From the NCBI RefSeq assembly GCF_001854805.1, contig NZ_MBLO01000276.1, positions 35,779 through 99,778 of the forward strand: a stretch of DNA of 64,000 nt. The letters run 5' to 3'. Made by a program: the position numbers and the translations under genes. Source of the stretch: Pseudofrankia coriaricola. GTDB taxonomy: Bacteria > Actinomycetota > Actinomycetes > Frankiales > Frankiaceae. The notes under the pieces are model-generated. The model did no database searches. It was not told the DNA's origin and saw only the letters and a program-made list of their open reading frames with translations. Position 1 is the first letter of the stretch, and each line of letters starts with the position of its first letter. This document shows, piece after piece, positions 59,001 to 64,000 of this stretch.

Positions 59001-59280
59001 TGTAGAGCTCGCTGACACGACCCGTATAGCGCGAGATCAGTCCGAGTACGCCACTGGCGTCGCCCCCCGGAGGTCCTTCTTCGGTCGGAATGTTCGGGTA
59101 GAAATACTCGCGTAGCCCGGGTGCCTCGAGATCCCAGTCGACGACGAGGACGCGACAGCCCTGGGACGCCAGCACCCACGCCAGTTGGGCCAGCACCATC
59201 GTCCGACCGACGCCGCCCTTAAACGAATAGAAGCTGGTGATGGCGCCGACGTCGCTCGTCTGGCCAATATTCGTCGTCAT
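56029..59280 (-). CDS. ParA/SIMIBI NTPase-TIR-TPR protein (FxsT-like)
   Basis: 1083 aa from ATG 59280, one base after the TIR gene's stop, with AGGCGG upstream. Order: N-terminal SIMIBI NTPase with modified Walker A KGGVGRT (21-27; the usual second Lys is Arg), VVDWDLEAPGL, and HVLIDNRTGISDTSGI; then a TIR-like domain from about residue 475 (VVLSHSAEDEAVAVWVEWLL, LCVMPLLREDY); then TPR-like helical repeats to the C terminus. This is the layout of FxsT proteins of the FxSxx-COOH system, but no FxsA peptide or FxsB radical-SAM gene is adjacent. Probable regulator or scaffold of the neighbouring TIR protein. Confidence 0.85.
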   Translation of the reverse strand: MTTNIGQTSDVGAITSFYSFKGGVGRTMVLAQLAWVLASQGCRVLVVDWDLEAPGLREYFYPNIPTEEGPPGGDASGVLGLISRYTGRVSELYKQKFRQAEADLLAELRGELRRGFAEIFAEIVAATPFPPEGYSEPDFRRALTTAAAAVRDQLVDGRGASPKGHGDQELAKALTAQLLTVAGDVFARLGGEAEAVFEQDLTAKVTAKVTEAVRDIRERGVDTPALLRAAVDEIHENQDELDDLTSLEELSVQVETSAGGIAGMIEFMPAGYLNPDYDNEVVSLDWGHFFRNLRGGDFLKAVRARMKHDFQHVLIDNRTGISDTSGIATRILPDTVVTCFSLNDQNIDNSAEIAAQIHEESPGTRVLPLPCRVELSDNPQLRKARLRYESKFEGLIGNHVGKDDRDYWDRAIVPYSPRYAYTETPPREASSDYDEVLKAVEFLAENVTLSEPVKFTVPRDQWKTFTDSFERPPIDADYTRVVLSHSAEDEAVAVWVEWLLKEHGLSVRRQRAYHLDTRILEQELRTAHGNPTNTRSGGTLCVMPLLREDYISLDLAKEAWEWARPRVTKGGREVLLPVRTEQFARLPPFDRPVECVELASALAFGRREEARATLLRSIADRYDVPEEQNEPEPEFPLPPVVLDDREAAERRTARRKATDGDSVTRFQYLLALANQQKEEPAAVGQLKEAVEVARDLGDALKEALAGFLQAAAEIRVARDSAEKAHERAAQLATAAADAVLRLDERDLVVEPVGRLLKLSESDSFKDEAQGVAAAIDRLRGRPLRLDVLARLSLAAAVLDRLVNDLGDAEDKCLAARMLADGLSQRDADLVARCDLEFGLIALQKRERPNAAALTEAEEHFRRACRNAGRTTATGVETYFLATRGLGLVEQLRLFLPAHDGHRHNLAEDYFHEALDVLAEAEQSKMIDPMDADYRRVLIFTHLGALAEQQDKVSDTLKEAKRPDGTRWENLTMPDRYRPAADLLSPLALQVSLPFAWMLRKSYRPDDLPDNAVRPTSQWHRPAVQAFWIYFMLGLMDRREECRRDAQLRSVRTTGTDLDTLRKYGVHDCVWLQKKLNQLDDTAS

Positions 59281-59281
59281 A

Positions 59282-60559
59282 TTACCGCCTGCGGTTTGGC
59301 TTGACGTGGTCAAGACCAGGGTCGCTGCCGCCGTCCAGAAGTGTTCGCATCGCCCATATTCCCTTGACCAGCGCCGTCGTGAGCTGGTCCGGGCTGCTGA
59401 ACGCGTAGACCTCGCCCCCCTGATCGAGAAGGGTCATCACGAAGAGCTGGCGGCTCGTGGATTTCGGCCTCCTGTTGATGGTCAGGGTGTTCACCCAGCT
59501 GGTACGAGAGGGCTGCCCAGACAGGTCCTCCCGCCTGAGCTGATCCTTCAGCCAGTCCTCCATGTCAAGATCTGTGACCGGGATGGTGTCGCTGAGGGCG
59601 GCCACGGCCTGCTGGCGTTTCCACCCCTCTATCTCCGTCCAGTCTTTTTCTGGGAGAAGAGGATCGGCCTGGGCGACCGCGTTGAAGCGCCGCAGGACCC
59701 TGTCGACGATTCTTTCCGGGTAGAGTTCCTCCTTATTCCACTCGGTGTCGACAGGCGACGAATGCCCGAACGGGCACCAGTCGGCCGGGTCGTCTCTGAC
59801 CGCGTAGATGAGGTTCGTCTCCAGCGTCTTCCGCTGGGCGGCCTCCGGAGAGAACGCGGGTTCCAGTGACTTGAAGTTCGTCAGGCCCAGCGGGTCGAGG
59901 GGGTCTGGCCGCCTGGCGAAGTCGGTATGGATCAGTTCCGCGATGGTCTCTACGTACGCGTGGTACTTGGCGGGGTTCGAGCGGAGGAGCCTCTGCAAGC
60001 CGGGTCGCTCCGGCGTGTCGTCGGGATAGCCGACGTGGTATGGCGTGAGCACCGGGTGGAGGTTTTCCTTGTCCTTCTTCCTCCCGTCGCCGATCTTTCG
60101 CCACCACACTGGAATCAGCCGGTCGAGGGCGCGCTGCCCGGCGGGCGTGGAGGAAAGGAGCCGGCGGCGGAAATAGGACCATTCCTTCGAGCACCAGGGC
60201 GAGCCGAAGAAGTTGGCCGAGCAGAGGGGGAGGAAGTAGTCGCACCGGTCGAGTTCCTTCAGAAGCTCGCTCTCCCAGGTCTGCCCGTTTTTCAGCGACT
60301 TGTTCGAGTAGAACACGTGGGGTTTCTTGGTACCGGGAAACTTCTCCGCCAGCCGTGCGGTCAGATCGCTCACGAACGTCGTCGCGCTCTGGTTCACGTT
60401 GTCGTGGGACGAGAAGCTGACGAAGACCTTCGGCGATCTGGTCCCGGGAGCATTCCCGCTGTTGGTCGCGACGCCGGGTGCCGCGGCGCTCAGGGCCGGG
60501 ACACCGTTGGCGACACCGTTGGCCGGAACGGGGGCCGTTACCACGTTGGAACTACTCAT
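59282..60559 (-). CDS. TIR-domain effector-like protein (FxsC-like)
   Basis: 425 aa; ATG 60559 overlaps the vWA gene's stop (ATGA). After about 43 low-complexity residues the TIR domain begins (PKVFVSFSSHDNVNQSATTF), continues through HVFYSNKSLKNGQTWESELL and reaches YFLPLCSANFFGSPWCSKEW; the WCxxE glutamate is the catalytic residue in NAD-cleaving TIRs. A C-terminal region of about 150 residues includes RQLFVMTLLDQGGEVYAFSS. TIR-containing FxsC proteins accompany FxsT. NADase activity is a prediction from the motif, not shown. Confidence 0.83.
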   Translation of the reverse strand: MSSSNVVTAPVPANGVANGVPALSAAAPGVATNSGNAPGTRSPKVFVSFSSHDNVNQSATTFVSDLTARLAEKFPGTKKPHVFYSNKSLKNGQTWESELLKELDRCDYFLPLCSANFFGSPWCSKEWSYFRRRLLSSTPAGQRALDRLIPVWWRKIGDGRKKDKENLHPVLTPYHVGYPDDTPERPGLQRLLRSNPAKYHAYVETIAELIHTDFARRPDPLDPLGLTNFKSLEPAFSPEAAQRKTLETNLIYAVRDDPADWCPFGHSSPVDTEWNKEELYPERIVDRVLRRFNAVAQADPLLPEKDWTEIEGWKRQQAVAALSDTIPVTDLDMEDWLKDQLRREDLSGQPSRTSWVNTLTINRRPKSTSRQLFVMTLLDQGGEVYAFSSPDQLTTALVKGIWAMRTLLDGGSDPGLDHVKPNRRR

Positions 60560-62079
60560 CTCACCTGCTCCAACTGCATGGGCTGCTCGGCGTTCAGGGC
60601 CGGGGCGTCGACGACGGACAGGGTGACGCCGGCGCCGAGGTCGTACTGGTTCTCGGTGCCGGCGGGGATGGCGTGCGAGCTGTCCTCGGCTGACCTCTTC
60701 AGTCTGAAGCCGCCGTTGCTGTCGCGGGTGAGCTGAAGATTCCAGCCGGCCTCGCCGGTGGCGGACAGTCTCGGCTGGGTGCTAAGATCGCGTACCTTCA
60801 GGTACAGGGTGTCGCCCAGGTCGGGATCCGCCTGGAAGAATGCCACTGCTTTCGGGCCCCGGCGTAGATAGACGGTCACCCCCGAAAGAGTGGGCGGCGC
60901 GATCGGAACCGTGGTTGACACATCGAGGAGGCTCACCGGGGTCGACCTCCCCCGGAGGAGATGCATGATGAACGCCACGACCAGCGCCACCAGTAGGAAG
61001 CCAACGACTCCGATAGTGACCTGATAGGGCCGCAGCGCATCGTGTCCGTCAGGGGGCACCGGCTGCTCGGTCGGCGACGGCACCGTCGTTGGCGGGGCGG
61101 TCGTTGGCGGAGCGGTGCAGACAGTTGTCAGCGACGCCGCCTGCAACACCTGGCCCGCGGCCGCCTTCAGGCCGTCGACGCTGCCGGCGAAGACGGCCTG
61201 AGCGCCTGAGCCGCAGGCGGGCTGGCCGGCCCCCGTGGCCAGGTCCGTCAAGGCCTGCTGGTCCTTGTCGACCGCCGTGCCGGCGCCGACCGGGAATCCG
61301 ACGGGCCAGACCTCGATCCGTGCAGCCCGAAGCTCCGAGGCAACCACTCCGGGCAGGTCCCGGCGAGCGTTCTCGGCTCGGACGGCGGAGTTCGGTGGGT
61401 TTCCGTCCGATCCGGCCGCGCCGAGCGGCTCACCGGCCAGCAGAAAGATTATCTTCCGCACGCTGTCGGGGCTGGGCCTGCCGAGGACCGGTTGTTCGAG
61501 GATGGTTTTCGCGAGGTCCAGGGCGAGAACGGGATTGGCGCCGTCGCCCGCACTGGTCCAGCGGTGTTGGAGTCTGTCGACGCAGTTGTGCAGGAACTGT
61601 GCCGATGAGCCTGGGCCAATCACGCTTGTCGGGCAGATGACCTCGGCGGCTGGCCCCTCCCTGGGTTCACTGCCGTACTCGACGACGGTCACGAGGGAGC
61701 CGCGCACGCTCTGGGCCGTCATGTAGGTGTCGACCGCTTGGCGCACCTGGTCCAGGGTTCCCTCACCGATCCGGGCCGAGACGTCGACGACGACGACAAT
61801 GGCCACGGGCGGGGGATCCGTGGTCGATACCCCGCTGACCCCGCCCGCCGCGGTGACGACGCCGGCGAGTTGGCCACGGTTGCCTAGGGCTGCTCGCGGC
61901 GACGCGACGGGAGCGGCCCGCGAGTGGTCGTCGGCCGTGGTCAGCCGGACGTCCGAGACCTGGTGGTTGACAAGTGCAGGGCCCATGACCAGCACAAATG
62001 CTGTAAGGGCCACGATGGCTGAACCCATAATTCGCCGGCGCGGCGTATTACCGCGCGCTCGCGACAGCTCTCGTAGCAA
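60556..62079 (-). CDS. Membrane vWA-domain protein with extracytoplasmic sensor layout
   Basis: Up to 507 aa from TTG 62079 (GGGGGTGG upstream); ATG 62028 is an alternative that would begin at the first helix. Basic N terminus (NTPRRR), signal-anchor helix GSAIVALTAFVLVMG, vWA-type domain with VVVVDVSARIG in place of the canonical DxSxS (second Ser lost), a Thr/Pro linker, a second TM helix at about 350-375 (TIGVVGFLLVALVVAFIM) and a small beta-rich cytosolic domain. The layout mirrors the 51869-54475 vWA protein at smaller size. First gene of the large locus. Confidence 0.82.
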   Translation of the reverse strand: MLRELSRARGNTPRRRIMGSAIVALTAFVLVMGPALVNHQVSDVRLTTADDHSRAAPVASPRAALGNRGQLAGVVTAAGGVSGVSTTDPPPVAIVVVVDVSARIGEGTLDQVRQAVDTYMTAQSVRGSLVTVVEYGSEPREGPAAEVICPTSVIGPGSSAQFLHNCVDRLQHRWTSAGDGANPVLALDLAKTILEQPVLGRPSPDSVRKIIFLLAGEPLGAAGSDGNPPNSAVRAENARRDLPGVVASELRAARIEVWPVGFPVGAGTAVDKDQQALTDLATGAGQPACGSGAQAVFAGSVDGLKAAAGQVLQAASLTTVCTAPPTTAPPTTVPSPTEQPVPPDGHDALRPYQVTIGVVGFLLVALVVAFIMHLLRGRSTPVSLLDVSTTVPIAPPTLSGVTVYLRRGPKAVAFFQADPDLGDTLYLKVRDLSTQPRLSATGEAGWNLQLTRDSNGGFRLKRSAEDSSHAIPAGTENQYDLGAGVTLSVVDAPALNAEQPMQLEQVR

Positions 62080-62499
62080 TGGCCACCCCCGTAGGACCGG
62101 CTATCGAGATTTGCCACAATACAGCACACGAACCGGTCGATGGTGACAGGTCCGGCCATTTCCGTCGCGACGGTCGAAGATCGTGTCTTCGGTGGGACTG
62201 CATGGCCGCCGGTGCACTGGCGCTGGTGATCCGATCATTGTTGTGACCAGGCATTATTGTGGCCGACGACTACTTCACCGCCCGTCCTGCGCTGACGGTC
62301 TGCATGGAGCGAAGGCGTACGAGTCCGCGCATCGGCCGCGGTCGAGCTTGAAGCAGCCATGCTCGTCGAGTGGGCCGCGGCGTTGCTGCGGCGGCCTTAG
62401 CTTGTCGCTTAGCTTGCCCGTCCCTCAGGTCCTGCGGCTGTTGACGTGCCGGTGGCCTTCCGGACCGGTTGGATGATCGCCCGTTGTCGGTGGCGGAGT

Positions 62500-62700
62500 G
62501 TCAAGGTCGACCTGCGTCGGGCTGACGTCGGGGGTCAAGCGCCACAGCCACAGTGGATTTGGTTCCGTTCGCCGGGCCACCGTGGGACGGCCAGGCGGAT
62601 CAGCGCGCCTGCCAGGATCGGCAGCTGGCCCGCCTGCCCTTCCCAGCTGCGCAGCGGGTCAGCCTCGAGTAGAGCCGGTCCCAGGCGGCCGCGGCCGTCC
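62500..62700 (-). pseudogene. Frameshifted transposase relic
   Basis: Minus-strand fragments in three successive frames reassemble a recognisable transposase segment: AAAWDRLYSRLTR, then WEGQAGQLPILAGALIRLAV, then TEPNPLWLWRLTPDVSPTQV. The order and the PKPLWLW-type motif match actinobacterial IS701-group-like transposases just before their catalytic C-terminal block, which is missing. At least two frameshifts. The remainder of 62080-62930 holds no gene I can support. Confidence 0.65.
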
Positions 62701-62880
62701 GTCCGTCGCGGGTGGTGTCGGTACTCGCATGGCGGCTGTTTCCCCTGCTTCGCCGCAGGAAGATCTCATCGGCCGAAACGGATACGGTCAGGTACTCACG
62801 CTGTCGGGACGACAAGCGGACATGGCGGGTCCGACTACAGGTCGCCGGTGCCGCCCGCAGGCTTGTCACAGTTGACCGTC

Positions 62881-62920
62881 CGGGTGCCGGGGCCGGATGA
62901 CGGGTGCCGGGGCCGGATGC
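62881..62920. repeat. 20-bp tandem duplication upstream of the groL operators
   Basis: CGGGTGCCGGGGCCGGATGA is followed directly by a copy differing only at the last base. It ends 11 bases before the first CIRCE element. Confidence 0.8.
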
Positions 62921-62930
62921 GGAGAGCGAG

Positions 62931-62957
62931 CTTGCACTCACCGGGGTCGAGTGCTAA
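62931..62957 (+). promoter_or_regulatory. CIRCE operator 1 (HrcA site) of groL
   Basis: CTTGCACTC-N9-GAGTGCTAA; consensus TTAGCACTC-N9-GAGTGCTAA, with mismatches only in the first positions of the left arm. TTGCAC (62932-62937) and TAAACA (62955-62960), 17 bases apart, could be the -35/-10, so HrcA bound here would block polymerase directly. Confidence 0.9.
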
Positions 62958-62965
62958 ACAGGGAG

Positions 62966-62992
62966 CTGGCACTCGGGTAGTCTGAGTGCCAG
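62966..62992 (+). promoter_or_regulatory. CIRCE operator 2 (HrcA site) of groL
   Basis: CTGGCACTC-N9-GAGTGCCAG, perfectly symmetric 9-bp arms. Its centre is 35 bases from operator 1, that is on roughly the same DNA face (about 3.3 turns), compatible with cooperative binding. Located downstream of the proposed -10 and about 200 bases before the groL start. Confidence 0.9.
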
Positions 62993-63116
62993 CAGGCTGA
63001 AACGACGAGGCTGTCTCGATCAGTCATCCGGGCCGATCCGCGGATCGGCCCGTTGAGCGCCCGCTCTGGGGCTGCGGCCCCAGGGGACGGGCGCCGGTGC
63101 GCGGGTCGTGGCGTGA

Positions 63117-64000
<884 letters not shown>

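Noticed and set aside
54476..62500. FxsA-type short peptide ending in FxSxx near the FxsT/FxsC-like genes
   Set aside because: No short frame with that ending and a ribosome site was found on either strand.

Overview
The window is 64 kb of very GC-rich DNA (codon third positions almost all G/C, frequent GTG starts, GGAGG-type ribosome sites). It comes from an actinobacterium. The stringing together of thrC, trehalose genes, DUF3263/LytR_C genes and an orphan groL, plus the gene style, points to Frankiales (Frankia or a close relative). That assignment is inference; no rRNA gene is present to fix it.

Layout. (1) 1-10953, minus strand: a glycan/sugar-nucleotide cluster with a partial Nudix gene, three zinc-ribbon C-methyltransferase-type genes, an SDR epimerase, glucose-1-phosphate cytidylyltransferase, GT2 and GT4 glycosyltransferases and a Wzx-type flippase. 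It probably makes and exports a CDP-linked, possibly branched deoxysugar glycan. (2) 10954-13248: gene-poor, eroded DNA with an IS1182-like transposase relic. (3) 13249-33696: housekeeping and envelope genes: clpC, a purple-acid-phosphatase-like enzyme, cydAB with a tandem palindromic operator, a membrane-anchored PP2C phosphatase, three GT-C-type membrane proteins (one MptB-like, one GT87-like carrying an inserted repeat element), glutamate dehydrogenase, an RNHCP protein, a branched-chain-amino-acid-type binding lipoprotein, DUF3263 and LytR_C proteins. (4) 34008-39820: otsB, otsA, a HAD phosphatase, and thrC behind a SAM-I riboswitch whose closing helix overlaps the thrC ribosome site. (5) 39954-40609: a Phd/RelE-type toxin-antitoxin pair. 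(6) 40725-62079, all minus strand: ten collinear genes that look like one large nucleotide-dependent surveillance or conflict locus. (7) 62500-62700: a frameshifted transposase relic. (8) 62931-64000: two CIRCE operators and the start of groL.

The most interesting part is region 6. In transcription order it encodes a vWA membrane protein, a TIR protein with an intact WCxxE motif, a ParA/SIMIBI-TIR-TPR protein of FxsT type, a DUF4231/SLATT-like 4-TM protein, a second secreted/TM vWA protein, a 1071-aa tubulin/FtsZ-like protein, a 1023-aa membrane protein, a degenerate protein kinase, a P-loop GTPase-like protein, and an 836-aa protein with a GAP1-like N terminus and a C-terminal membrane anchor. 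Eight of the nine junctions are inspected below; six of them overlap by 1-4 bases or are separated by 1 base, which argues for co-expression within two sub-blocks. Parts of this architecture belong to families known from computational surveys of prokaryotic conflict systems, but the combination seen here is unusual. The locus sits between thrC and groL, which I recall as close neighbours in Streptomyces, with a toxin-antitoxin pair at one end and an IS relic at the other, so it behaves like a genomic island.
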